This document shows positions 36,287 to 48,190 of a stretch of 64,000 bases of DNA, piece after piece. The stretch spans positions 5,873,519-5,937,518 of the forward strand of contig CM039514.1 of the NCBI GenBank assembly GCA_022432975.1, in the 5' to 3' direction. A program made the position numbers and the translations under genes. This stretch comes from Begonia masoniana. Taxonomy: Eukaryota > Streptophyta > Magnoliopsida > Cucurbitales > Begoniaceae. The notes under the pieces were generated by a model. The model saw only the letters and a list, made by a program, of their open reading frames with translations. It ran no database searches and was not told the origin of the DNA. How positions within the stretch are numbered: the stretch's first letter is position 1; the number at the start of each line of letters is the position of its first letter.

Positions 36287-37546
36287 GAACAATAAAAGTT
36301 TGGTTTTTTCTTGGTCAACTTCAGGTTCGGCCATAACTCCTTCCCCTCTCTCTCTCTCTCATTCTTTATTTTTTTAGCTTTTTGTTAAGTGAAATTACCA
36401 AAATATCCATACACATTAACATTTTTACAAAAATAAGATTAAAATCAACCAAATTTTTTTAATTTGTCGACCAAATATTCCCTTCGCATTGATTAATTGA
36501 CTTTGAATCAAGGTCGTCCACCGACCCGCAGGCCGGTGCAGCTCAGCCTGAAAAACAATTCTCATCAAGCCCGACCAGGGTCGAGCTCGGGTCTCATTAT
36601 ATGAGGGCGGGCTTCCGATCGAGTTTCTGGCGACTCTCCAACGAAATAATTTTTTATTATTTAAATATATATTGTAATTATTTGTTCGGTAACAAGGAAA
36701 CTCAACTTTTAAAACGACATAGATTAACATTTTCACGTAAAAACGTCGATATTAAACAATACGTGCAATTATGAAGAGATAAATAAAGAAATTTGTCTAA
36801 TTTTCAATATAACGTAATTGATAAACTTGACGTTAGGGTTAGCAATTGTCTCGAACATGTTTTTCGATGAACGGGCCTTGATCAATTTTTGTTTTAGCTC
36901 CAAGTTGAAATAGTGGGTCGACTCGAGGATCCAAGGTCAACAGGTCCGACCCAACCATAGTACCACTTTGTTCCTAGGGTGGGTGAGGGCGGTGGGCATT
37001 GGTGGTCCGCCCAAACATTTTAATTTATAAATTTATTGAATATTTTATTATAATTTGACATTATTAATATTACGTAGACATTTTAATCTTATAATTTTAT
37101 AACATCTCATTTATTAATTATTTATTATTTTAAATATTTATAATATATTATAATTATTCTGTTAAATATTATTTCAAATTCAATAAATTCCTACTACCAA
37201 TAATAAAATTAAAATTCATTATTGACCATTAAATAATATTTATAAAATAATATGCATATTAAAGTAGGTTTGGTTTTATTTAAATCCAGTGGTCCATTTC
37301 TTAGATTTTTATTTATATTTTTGAAATATTGATTTTTTTTAAAGCTTTTTTAATTATTAAAATAAATTACATTTAGTGCAAGTAATTCAACTATAATTAA
37401 TAAGATTAATCACATGTTCAAGAGTAGTTTTTAGATGAAGCTTATAGGTTTTCATAAAGTCGAACTTAGCTTTAGAGATTAAGTCAAATTAATCTAGACT
37501 CAAAATAGGTGGATGAATAAATATAACTTTTGCTATGATATAATAT
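36287..37546. other. AT-rich intergenic region
   Basis: No gene recognised. Around 36510-36960 there are GC-richer words (GGGTCGAGCTCGGG, GGCGGGCTTCC) of the kind found at hAT-like element ends, but no pair of ends could be matched. The rest is A/T-rich low-complexity sequence. Confidence 0.5.
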
Positions 37547-38748
37547 TGAAATATTAAGATCAGTTATGCGATGTCACACAAGGATCCTCGTGTGACACCA
37601 ATTTTTAATGCAATGATGGACAATATAAAAATGCAGAAATAAATGACACAGGAAGTTGGTAATGCAGTTCGGCAACCAGCCTACGTCTGCGGGGCCACGC
37701 CCAGATATAAAAACATTTCTTTGAGTTCATAGAGTTACAAGACAATCGGACTTATACAAATAAAGACTCTCTCTTATTTTTTTCGCCGCCTCTAGCTAAC
37801 TTCCCCAAGGAAACTGTTTTTGCGAGATCTACTCGACTTTAGAACGACCTCTCCCGAGATCTAAATAACAACAAGATCCCCTTGTCGTTGATTCCTTCCG
37901 AAACCCTTGTTATGGCAAGATCCCCTCGCCCACGATCAAAGTGACAAGCTCCCCTTGTCTAAAAACAGAACTCCTCCCGAGTTCGGATGCAACCTCCTCC
38001 CGAGACTGAGCTTCAATGAAGCACAAAGAATATTGCCTCCTGGAACACCAGATCGAAGTCTTCAGATGCAATAATCAACACACTCAATAAAACGATGAAA
38101 TCCACAGATTAGGTCGAGTGTGTAAAACAATCACAAACTCATACACAGAAATGTAGGGAGTGAAAGAAAAGCGACGGCTCGGAAAAACGAAGAAACCTTC
38201 TCACGTGAAAATCAAAACTCCGTCGTCAATCAGCTTTCACAGAGAACGAAAGCTTTAAATATCATTGGCAACTTTCATATCGTCGATTCAGTCCAGTTAC
38301 CAAATTGGATATGACGCCACAAGAATTAAAGAAAACAAATCTAAACAAATTCGAATGAGTGACACCCTGTGTGACACTTTAAGAAAGTATCTCCAACTCA
38401 TCAGATATTCATCCAAAAAATTAGGAAATCATCCCATTAATCATGGGAGCTCGAAGCCCAGCAGATTTGGCTAAATTTTCATCAAAACGACTTACCAAAT
38501 AAAAGTTTTCCAAAAAGCAAGTGTCTATAGCTTTTTCAATAACTTTCATAATATTCTTGTTTCCTTATTTTTCTCTTTCACAGAATCTTCATGATTGTTA
38601 ATAGGACGTCATCCAATAATTAGAATGTATTATTTCTTGATCACCAAGAAACAAATTATCAATTTTGGAAAAACATACTATCTCCATAAATAAATATATA
38701 TTGCCAAAAAATAAATGCCAACTTATATGCAATATCTTTGCATTTACA
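37547..38748 (-). repeat. 3' LTR of the copia element
   Basis: 1202 bp, bounded by the target duplication on the left and the polypurine tract (38750-38761) on the right. It contains a near-palindrome centred on GGATCC (about 37573-37596) and the double motif GTGACACCCTGTGTGACAC (about 38360-38378). Confidence 0.95.
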
Positions 38749-38764
38749 ATCTCCCCCTTTGGCA
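38749..38764 (-). other. Polypurine tract of the copia element
   Basis: Minus strand CCAAAGGGGGAGAT immediately before the 3' LTR; it primes plus-strand synthesis. The same tract follows the LTR at 63904. Confidence 0.85.
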
Positions 38765-39242
38765 TTTTTTGGCAAAATCAATATAACCCAGAATATCAAT
38801 AACTCCCCCTGAAAGTAACTCCCCCTGAATCAAAACTTCAATCATCATATGTTATCAGAGAGCAAAGTATAGCACCATACATAGAAATCCAAAATACAAA
38901 ATACTCTCCCTTTTTCCATAAAAAGACAAAGATATGTATAATGTAATAGCAACCATTCTAAAACCAGCATCATCACCAAATCAACAAACCAACATTACCA
39001 GAAGGAGATAACCAATATCAGCCACATAATCATTCAGAGACGCACCAAGATGAGCATATAAGGATCATAGCAGAAGTATAGTATTCACCAAAAAAATATC
39101 CAGGGAGCCAAAATAGTCAGAAAATCTCATATCCAGATGTAGATAGAGTAGTTATACGAGTACCATAAGAATCAAATAGAAAAAGATCAACCAGGAAAGT
39201 AAAATATTCAGAGAACAAACACATCACTGAAATAGTTCAATA

Positions 39243-40998
39243 TTAAGCACTATCTGGCACACCTGCTGAAACATCCTCTGGGACACTGGATGGACCAGCT
39301 TCTTCCATTGCTCTGGCTTGCTGATCTGAAGCTGCCATGTGAGGATTCTTCTTGTAAATATCATTAATCAACACAGAAATTGTTGATCTCTGTTTTTCCA
39401 GCTCAGAAATTTGAATGCTGAGAGATTTTGACATATTCAACAAAAATTTTACAGATCAAGCTAGAGAGCAGAGTCAGTATTAGACTCAGAAATTGGCAGA
39501 CCTTCGACAAAACCTTCTAAATCATTCTTGTGCTCCCTCATTCGCAGTTTGTAGCTAATTCTAATTTCCTCTTTTTCGACATATAACACTTTATTTTCTT
39601 TAATGATAGATCGTTGAGCAGTCAAAACACCATAAATCAGAGATGGGAAAGGAAGAGCTAACCTTGTATTCTTACTATCTTCATGCTTCAAGATCTAATC
39701 AAAAAACAACTTGCCAAAATCAATAGGGATAAAATTTCCAATTTTGTATAGTAAAGCTGTCATGGCCTTGTTCACCCCTGTGCCATGGGATGTAGGCATC
39801 CAATTTCTCATGGTGATTTTGTGAAGGATTCCATATTTTACCGAGAGCTGTGAAGCTGGGAAGTCTTTGCTATGGAGCCAGATTCGTCTGACACCCCCTG
39901 TGACATAAAAAATTATTGCATTGTAGTCTAGCACAAGCTTTTCAGAATCACTCAACTTCAATCCCAAGTAATCATTTATAACAAAAGGATTAAAATTAAA
40001 CATGTGTCCTCTGACATAAACTCGACCAAAGTCAAAATGTGCAGGGTCTCTCACATCTGAATCAAGATTATAATAAAATTCTTGAACTATTTTCCAAACA
40101 AAAGGACAGATACCACGAAAAGTTTTCACTAACCCAAGACTAAGCAGATGATAAACGATAGCTTCACATTGTGTAAAATCTCCTTCATGAATTTTCCTCT
40201 CTGACCAAATATTTCTTTGGGATAAATTTGGCCATCGACTGGCATGAATTCTTGACTTAAAATCATCATTTGAAACTTATAAAGAGGACTTACTTGAATT
40301 TTTACTTGTCTCACTTTTCGGTGCAAATTTGGATGATACAGGGCTTTTGGGTGCAGAACTTTCATTGACCTTTAGCCTTTTGGATTTTGCAGTGGCTGTC
40401 TTTTCAACTTTCTCAACCGAGGGCTTAGTGATCTTCGAGACTGTGGATTTGAGTGTTTTTGGAGCAGACGATTTCGAGCCCTTCTGAGCAGAAGTTTTTG
40501 AGGCCTTTGGAACAGAGGATTTTAAGGCCTTTGAATCAGAAGTTTTTGAACGCTTCGGAGCAGCTATTCTTGAGGATTTTCGTGTCAGCTTTTCTGGAGT
40601 TATTCCCTGAAAATCTTCATCATCTGTATTCACTTCTAAGAAGGCTTCCTGAAGCCATGAACTATCAGAAGAGGATTCTTTCTCAACTTGTGGCCGTTTA
40701 CCTTTCGAGGCCGTAGAAACTTTTGAATTCTTGGTGCCTTGGGTGGCACTGAACTTGTCTTGAACCTGTTGCCACCTGATTTTAAAAATTTTCGTTGAAT
40801 ACCAGAAAAGTCAACCTGTCGTAGTGGGATAGCTTCAGTAAATTTTGGAGTAACCCTTTCAGTAACAAAAGGTTTTATAGTTGATGAAGCTGGTGAAGAT
40901 CTCACGATGGTCGAATCAGAGCACGGCGTTTTCTCCGGAACAGGCTTTGAGACCTTGCCTGAGAACTGTATATCAGAAATTTCTTTAATAACCACCAT
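39243..40998 (-). pseudogene. Third coding region of the copia element (between pol and 3' LTR)
   Basis: Starts MVVIKEISDIQFSGKVSKPV at 40998, then a Ser/Lys/Pro-rich low-complexity part with repeated SKxSAPK-type units (about 40600-40290), then a globular part (FNPFVINDYLGLKL, IWLHSKDFPASQL, TALLYKIGNFIPIDFGK at 40129-39700), then a helical C-terminal piece (39691-39243) containing LSIQISELEKQRS. It is broken into four frame segments. Position after RNase H is that of the envelope-like or accessory ORF of Sireviruses. The globular part resembles the putative plant transposon protein domain found in many plant gene annotations. No transmembrane segment is evident. Function unknown. Confidence 0.65.
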
Positions 40999-41529
40999 TC
41001 TGTAGAGAGGAGTGACAGAAAACCCTAAACGCAGATTGAAGATCGTGGTGAAGCAAGAGACAGAGTGTTCTAGAACTTCCTTACGAATTGAATTAAATTA
41101 CCCACCTTCCATAAATACCAATCAAATCACAGAAATAAAAGAAAATCCCAGATATTTAGTGAATATTTCAGAAAATAAATCCGAAAATCCATCAACTTTC
41201 CATAAATTAGTGGAATAAATCTTTGAAAAATAATTCAGATCTCCATAAGTTAGGACATAAATCCAATAAAATAATACTGCTCCAATCTTCTCCGAAAATA
41301 ATCATCCGATTTTCATAAGGATGTCCAAGTTTTGGCATGTCACATACGGTGTTACTCCAAAAAAATATAATATCAAGAATGATCACTTGCTGCAGGGGGT
41401 GAGTAACACACTGTAGATTGCCAAAAAAAAAACAAAACAAAAAAGTAACGCCTAAAGCACGTGGCGATTTTTTTTTTTTTAAATAAATGCGATAAATGAC
41501 TTACATAATGCACAGGCCTAGGGCAGACC

Positions 41530-44500
41530 TTAACTCTTCAAATCTAACACCATCCAATGCTTTGTGAAAATATCAGCAATCTGTTTTTCGGTTACCATAT
41601 GCTCTAAATTAATAACTTTCTCCTCCACAAGAGATCGAATAAAATGGTGTCGTATATCAATATGTTTTGTCCGTGAATGCTGAACAGGATTTTTAGAAAT
41701 ATTGATTGCACTCAAATTATCGCAGTAGAGGGTCATGACACCCTATGTGACACCATAGTCTTTCATCATTTGTTTCATCCAGAGCAGTTGAGTACAGCTA
41801 CTACCTGCTGCTATATATTCTGTCTCGGCTGTAGATAGAGAAATAGAATTCTGTTTCTTGCTAAACCATGACACCAAGTTGTGTCCAATATAAAAACATC
41901 CACCCGAAGTGCTTTTTCGGTCATCGAAACTTCCTGCCCAGTCAGCATCGCAATAACCTACCATATTTGCATTAGAATCGAAAGAATACTAGATGCCATA
42001 ATCAATTCTTCCACTAACATATTTTAGAGTTCATTTAACCGACACTAGATGTGACTCCCTCGGATTGGCTTGAAATCGGGCGCATAAACCTACGCTATAA
42101 CAAATATCTGGTCGACTGGCAGTAAGATATAATAAGCTTCCAATCATGCTTCTATATAAGCGCGGATAACAGCAACTCCTTTTTCATCTTTAGAATTTTC
42201 TCATGTGTCCTAAGGGGTGTTCTACTCGGGCGTGCATTCTCGAGCTTAAATTTTTTCAATAAATTCTTGGCATATTTGGCTTGAGAGATAAAAATATCAT
42301 TCTTCTCTTGTTGTATTTGAAGGCCGAGAAAATAAGTTAGTTCTCCAACCATACTCATCTAAAATTCGCCGATCATTTGAGCTACAAACTCATCAACCAT
42401 AACCTGTGACACCGAGCCAAACACTATATCATCAACATAAATCTGAGCAAGTAGGAACTGACCTTAGACACGGCGGACGAAAAGAGTTTTATCTACTCCC
42501 CTTGGCTCATATCCCTTGGTTAATAAATATTGCGTGAGTCATTCATACCATGCACGAGGGGCTTGTTTAAGTCCATATAACGTCTTCTTCAATTTATAAA
42601 CATACTCGGGATGATGAGGGTCTTCAAAACTTCTTCATTTAGAAACCCATTGAGAAATGCACTCTTCACATCCATTTGATAGAGCTTGAACCACATAACA
42701 CAAGCAATAGACAATAAAAGCCGAATAAATTCAAGACAAGCAACCGGAGCGAATGTTTCATCAAAATCAATTCCTTCAATCTGAGAATACCCTTGAGCCA
42801 CTAGCTGAGCTTTGTTGCAAGTAATGTTGCCATGTTCATTGGTCTTGTTCTTGTAAATCCACTTAATACCAATAACGTTCACATCGGGAGGACACGGTAC
42901 TAAATCCCAAACTTGATTTCGGGAGAATTGGTTGAGTTCGTCTTGCATAGCTCCTATCCAGTATTCATCTTGCAATGCTTCTTTCACATTCTTTGGCTCG
43001 ATCATTGATGTAAAACATGTCATTGGATCATTTCTCGATAATTTACTCTTCGGCTTATCTCTAGTTCGTATACCATCATTTAGACCTCCAATAACCTCGT
43101 CTGTAGGATGATTCTTTTGAACGCGTGTGGACAGTTGTCTGTTGAGTAAAGTAGACACTTCTACTTCATCAACTGTCTCTGTTTGATCTGTGACACCGCC
43201 TGAGACACCCTCTGTAACACCGGATGAAACATTAGTGCCTTCATTGTTTGACATCTGATTTGCATCTTCTTTCGAATTATGTGTTGTGTCCAGAGAGTCA
43301 TCTATTTGAACGTTTGCAGATTCGATAACAGTTCGATTTCTTTTGTTGTAAACTCGATAAGCACGGCTATTTGTAGCATAATCGAGAAAGACAGCCTCAT
43401 CACTCTTAGGATCAAGTTTCCCCCTGTGTTCCCTGTCATTCAACACAAAGCAGTGGCTGCCAAACAGATGAAAATAATTAAGATTCAGAGTTTTACCTTT
43501 CCATATCTCATAGGGTGTCATAGAGATTTTGCCGCGGAGATAAACCCGATTGATGGTATAACATGCTGTATCCATAGCTTCAGCCCAGAATTTTTGAGGA
43601 GCATCTCTCTCATGTAACATGACTCGAGTCATCTCTACCAATGTACGGTTCTTTCTTTCAACGACTCCATTTTGTTGAGGAGTCTTAGGCGCCGAGAACT
43701 CGTGAGCAATCCCTAGGTGTTTACAGAAATCTGAGAATTCAGAATTTTCAAACTCTCTCCCGTGGTCACTGCGGATACGAATACTTTTCAAGATAACACA
43801 ATCTTTCTCACGTTGAAGTTGAGTGCACATTGATTTGAAAACTTTAAACGTATCGGACTTTTCTCTTAGAAACTCCACCCATGTATTGCGTGAAAAATCA
43901 TCAACAGTAACAAAAGCATATCGTTTTCCGCCAATACTTTCAACAGGCATTGGCCCCATTAGATTCATGTGGAGCAGTTCAAGTACACGGGAAGTTGTGG
44001 ACGACTGTGACATCGGGTGTGACACCTTGGTTTGCTTTCCGATTTGACATGGTCCACATAATTTCTCTTCATCAAACTTTAATTCAAGAATTCCTCGGAC
44101 AGCACCTTTCGAAATAAGCTTCTCCAGCATTCTGAAATTAACACGTCCCAACTTTCTATGCCATAAAATAGTGTCTTTCATACTCGACCGAAGGCAGGTA
44201 GACGAGGAAGAAATAAGATAGCAATTGTCGGATGATCTAACTCCTTCAATAACACACTTGTTGTTTTGATCGGTCACCACACATTTTTCTCTTGTGAATT
44301 GCACATTCAATTCTTGATCACAAAGCTGGCTAATGCTGATTAGGTTAGATTTCAGACCTTTTACTAATAAAACATTACTCAACTTTGGTAAACCAGGAAC
44401 ATTCAGCGTTCCCCTTCCAATGGACATCCGTTGAGACACCGTTGCCGAATGTACTTTTCCCACAGATTCAGGTATAATATCCTTCAAAAATCTCTCTTCC

Positions 44501-44560
44501 ACCTGTCATATGTCTAGAACATCCGCTATCAAAATACCAGGCATTGGTTCCGATTGCCTT
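41530..44560 (-). pseudogene. Copia pol: protease, integrase, reverse transcriptase, RNase H (frameshifted)
   Basis: From high to low coordinates: aspartic protease DSGCSRHMTGG (about 44530-44500, across a break), a long open frame 44502-42589 with the GAG-pre-integrase His/Cys region (WHRKLG ... CGPCQIGK) and integrase core (VDDFSR, DHGREFEN, PQQNGVVERKNR, DDE type), the reverse transcriptase start (GIKWIYKNK, YQMDVKSAFLNG), the catalytic YVDD at about 42426-42438 in a shifted frame, FLGLQIQQ, and RNase H (CDADWAG, STAETEYIAA, then DYGVT at a stop near 41740, [22 protein letters not shown]). Stops at several points make it non-functional as assembled. Confidence 0.93.
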
Positions 44561-44605
44561 TAGTGAAAGATGTGTAACATTACATTTCAAACTTGATTTC
44601 TTCAC

Positions 44606-45990
44606 TCATTTCTGATAAGGGAATCTATAAGAAGAGGCACTTCTAACAGAACCCAATCTTAAGTCAGCAAGATAAGTAAAGCATTTAGGACGAATATGAC
44701 CACGACGTTGGCAATAGTGACACACAGAACCATATATGTTACCTTTTCTGCTTGCAGCCTGATGGAAGTTATAGGAATTTGATTTTCTGTCAGTTTTTGG
44801 CATTCTGTTTGCAACTTGCTTTCCTTTGTAATCAAATCTCTTGTCTAACACCGGCTGTGACACCGAACTTGCCCTTACGAATTTCATCACAGAACGATTT
44901 TCTTTTACTGCAATAGTCTGTGCAACCAGAGCTTTCACCTTTAAAACCCAGTCCAAAACGATTCACGCTTGATTTTCCGACATTCAAAATATCATCTAGA
45001 TTAGACGAACTCGAATGCAACATTTTGACGTTCTTCTTCATGAGGCTTATCTCATTGGTTAGATTATTAGCTTCATGCTACTTGCTTTCAGCTTTGGCTC
45101 AATAACATTTTGAAGATTATTCTTCTCATCTTTCAAATTTCTAATCTGTGCGTGTAGTAGATGATTTACTTTAACAAGCTCGGTCCATTTCTCATGCAAA
45201 AACTTATATTCTCTAATAAGATCTTCTTCTGTGACTGGTTCTTCGTCTTCATCAATACTATGAGAAAAACCGTCTGTGACACCGCATATAACATGTCATT
45301 TGCTTCACGTTCTGCCTTTCCAACGAGCGCCACATGATTGTTCTAAAATTCATCTTCCTTTTCTGACTCATCCTCACTCCAGGTTGCATTCAGAGAATTC
45401 TTCTTTTTCTTCAAGGTATAGCACATTCTGCTTGTATATGCCCAAATCCTTCACATTTTCTGCACTGAATACCTTATTCTTTAATGGTTGATCAGAACAT
45501 TAGTTTCTTCTCTGTGCTTCTTGTTGCTTGAAGAACCATTTTTGAAGTTTGTGACACCCTGCTTGACACCGCCGTGTATTTTCTTCTAATCTCTTCATAA
45601 CTCTACTGAAATTCTTCGAAAGTAGGGCTAGTGATTCCTCCAAGTCATCTTCATCATGCGCGTTGTAATTCTGTACCTCTGTTTTAAAAGCAACTCACTT
45701 GCCTTCTTATTTTTGGTCTCTCCTCCAAGATTCATTTCGAAAGTTTCTGAGAGATCCCATCAACTCTTCTAGCTTCATTTTAGAACACATCTTTGGCTTC
45801 TTCTATGGCAGTAACTTTATAAGCAAATCTTTGTGGCAAGACCGTAGAGTTTTTCGCACAAGTTTTTCTTCAGAAATCATCTCACCGAGAGCAAACGCTT
45901 CATTTGCTATGTCACATAGTTGGCGTTGAACTCGCCAATAGTCTCATCTTCCTGCATCTTCAGATTCTCAAATCGATGTGGTAACATTTT
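44606..45990 (-). pseudogene. Copia gag, C-terminal part, with zinc knuckle
   Basis: Contains the knuckle CHYCQRRGHIRPKC (CX2CX4HX4C, about 44724-44683). Upstream, in shifting frames, are the copia gag words MLPHRFENLKM, DIANEAFALGEMISEEKL and MKLEELMGSLR. The N-terminal half of gag is absent: only about 160 bases separate the MLPHRF region from the primer-binding site, and they are largely filled by an inverted LTR fragment. Confidence 0.85.
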
Positions 45991-45992
45991 CA

Positions 45993-46073
45993 TTTATTTC
46001 TGCATTTTTATATGTCCATCATTGCATTAAAAATTGTGTCACACGAGGATCCTTGTGTGACATAGCATAACAA
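45993..46073 (+). repeat. Inverted copy of the LTR end inside the copia leader
   Basis: About 81 bases match the reverse complement of the 5' LTR's inner end (about 46168-46250), including the GGATCC-centred near-palindrome and the run TGCATTTTTATAT. With the LTR itself this forms an inverted repeat of about 80 bp arms around a loop of about 95 bases that contains the primer-binding site. It replaces the start of gag. Confidence 0.88.
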
Positions 46074-46135
46074 ATGATGCACCTATGGTGTCACTTTGAT
46101 CTTGTCTCTCGAATCTCGCTTAAGAAACAGAAGTG

Positions 46136-46153
46136 ACCCGCTCTGATACCAAT
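46136..46153 (-). other. Primer-binding site of the copia element
   Basis: Minus strand TTGGTATCAGAGCGGGT begins directly after the LTR end CTTTCA. It matches the 3' end of plant initiator-methionine tRNA, the usual copia primer. Confidence 0.9.
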
Positions 46154-47355
46154 TGAAAGATTAAGATCAGTTATGCTATGTCACACAAGGATCCTCGTGT
46201 GACACCAATTTTTAATGCAATGATGGACAATATAAAAATGCAGAAATAAATGACACAGGAGGTTGGTAACGCAGTTCGGCAACCAGCCTACGTCTGTGGG
46301 GCCACGCCTAGATATAAAAACTTTCTTTGAGTCACAGAGTTACAAGACAATCGACTTATATAAATAAGACTCCTCTATATTTGTCGCTGCCTCTAGCTAA
46401 CTTCCCAAGGAAAACTGTTTTTTGCGAGATCCCCTCACTTTAGAACGACCCTCTCCCGAGATCTAGATAACAACAAGATCCCCTGTCGTTGATTTCCCGG
46501 AACCCTTGTTATGGCAAGATCCCCTCGCCCACGATCAAAGTGACAAGCTCCCCTTGTCTAAAAATAGAACTCCTCCCGAGTTCGGATGCAGCCTCCTCGG
46601 AGACTGAGCTTCAATGAAGAACAAAGAAATTTGCCTCCTGGACACCTCCTGGAACACCAGATCGAAGTCTTCGGATGCAATAATCAACACACTTAATAAA
46701 ATGATGAAATCCACAGATTAGGTCGAGTGTGTAAAACAATCACAAACCCATACACAGAAACGTAGGGAGTGAAAGAAAAGATACGGCTCGGAAAAACGAA
46801 GAAACCTTCTCACGTGAAAATCAAAACTCCGTCGTCAATCAGCTTTCACAGAGAACGAAAGCTTTAATATCATTGGTATCTTCCATATCGTCGATTCAGT
46901 CCAGTTACCAACTTGGATATGATGCCACAAGAATTAAGGAAAACAAATATAAACAAATTCGAATGAGTGACACCCTGTGTGACACTTTAAGAAAGTATCT
47001 CCAACTCATCAGATATTCATCCAAAAAATTAAGAAATCATCACATTAATCATGGGAGCTTGAAGCCCAGCAGATTTGGCTAAATTTCCATCAAAACGACT
47101 TACCAAATAAAATTTTCCAATAAGCAAGTGCCTATAGCTTTTCAATAACTTTCATAATATTCTGTTTTCCTTATTTTTCTCTTTCACAGAATCTTCATGA
47201 TTGGTTAATAGAACGTCATCCAATAATTAGAATGTATTATTTCTTGATCACCAAGAAATAAATTATCAATTTTGAAAAAACATATTATCTCTATAAATAA
47301 ATATATATTGCCAAAAAATCAATGCCAACTTATATGCAATATTTTTGCATTTACA
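46154..47355 (-). repeat. 5' LTR of the copia element
   Basis: 1202 bp, the same length as the left LTR. It differs by scattered substitutions and small gains or losses, for example a locally duplicated CACCTCCTGGA near 46640. Confidence 0.95.
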
Positions 47356-47598
47356 AATATAAATTTGATATGTGTTTCCTCGAATTTTACTTTTTTAATC
47401 AAAGTCTATCTATAATCACACATGATGTGGTCATTAAGAGATTGAATTTAAAACCAAACTAATTGTTATCGGTTGGATCATATCGAATTGAACCAATCAC
47501 ACCTGGTAACGTCTCATTTTGTTGGTGTCAAAGAAAGACTTTAACTAATTGTGTCAACGCTCACCTTCAAACAAAGAGATTTTTGTTGAACGTTGGTG

Positions 47599-48190
47599 TT
47601 CACGTGAACAGTGCCCGGTTTACGTTCGTTTTTCTCCGTTTTATAAATTAATTTTTAAAAAATACTAAACGATATTGGATTTACTTAAAATTTTTATCAC
47701 ATATTCACCACGTTATGAGAAGATAATCTGAAAATGTATGTGATTTTCTAACACTTGTACGATTTATTATAATGTTAGTGCATATTTTATAAAACATACG
47801 TACATAATTATAATAAATCGTATCAGTATTGTAAAATCACGAAACTTTTCAGATTATCTTCTCATAACGTTGGAAATATGTGATAAAATTTTAAGTAAAT
47901 CTAATATCGTTTAATATTTTTAAAATTAATTTATAAAACGGAGAAAAACGAACGTAAACCGGGCACTGTTCACGTGAATAGTGGTCCGACGGACGGTATT
48001 TTTACCGTCCGTCCGGACACTGTTCATGGTGAACAGTACCCGGACGGACGGTGTTGTTTTGCGTCCGTCTGGCGTGGTCGTTTTTTGTTACATTTTCGAT
48101 ACTTTATGGTTTTAATTGTTAAAAAAAATTATTTGTGGTTGGAATTAAAAAAATTCAAAGTTTGTGTTGAAATTGGTAATTTCCCATTAA
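47599..48190. mobile_element. Palindromic (fold-back) element fragment
   Basis: 47599-47978 is a long inverted repeat centred near 47788; both arms end in TTCACGTGAA and carry GCCCGGTTTACGTTCG-type sequence. To its right are hairpin-forming GGACGGACGG words (about 47990-48075), and then TTTCCC at about 48185, which read inward is GGGAAATTACC, resembling a Mutator-like terminus. No matching left terminus was found, so it is probably truncated. Inner arm words (ACTTAAAATTTTTATCACATATTCACCAC, read in parts) match the fold-back element at 58651-60514. Confidence 0.65.

Larger units (their letters stand above)
37547..47355 (-). mobile_element. Full-length Ty1/copia retrotransposon, Sirevirus-like
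   Basis: Both LTRs are 1202 bp (37547-38748 and 46154-47355). Read on the minus strand they start TGTAAATGC and end CTTTCA. The 5-bp target duplication AATAT is perfect (37542-37546 and 47356-47360). The primer-binding site TGGTATCAGAGCGGGT (initiator-Met type) sits just inside the right LTR, and a polypurine tract AAAGGGGGAGA just inside the left LTR. Gag zinc knuckle, protease, integrase, reverse transcriptase and RNase H follow in copia order, then a third coding region before the 3' LTR. Stops and frameshifts in gag and pol show it is defective. The LTRs differ by scattered substitutions and small indels, so the insertion is not brand new. The third ORF suggests the Sirevirus group; that placement is inference. 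Confidence 0.95.

Noticed and set aside
43279..43617. Plus-strand 112-codon ORF inside the copia element
   Set aside because: Antisense of the pol reading frame.
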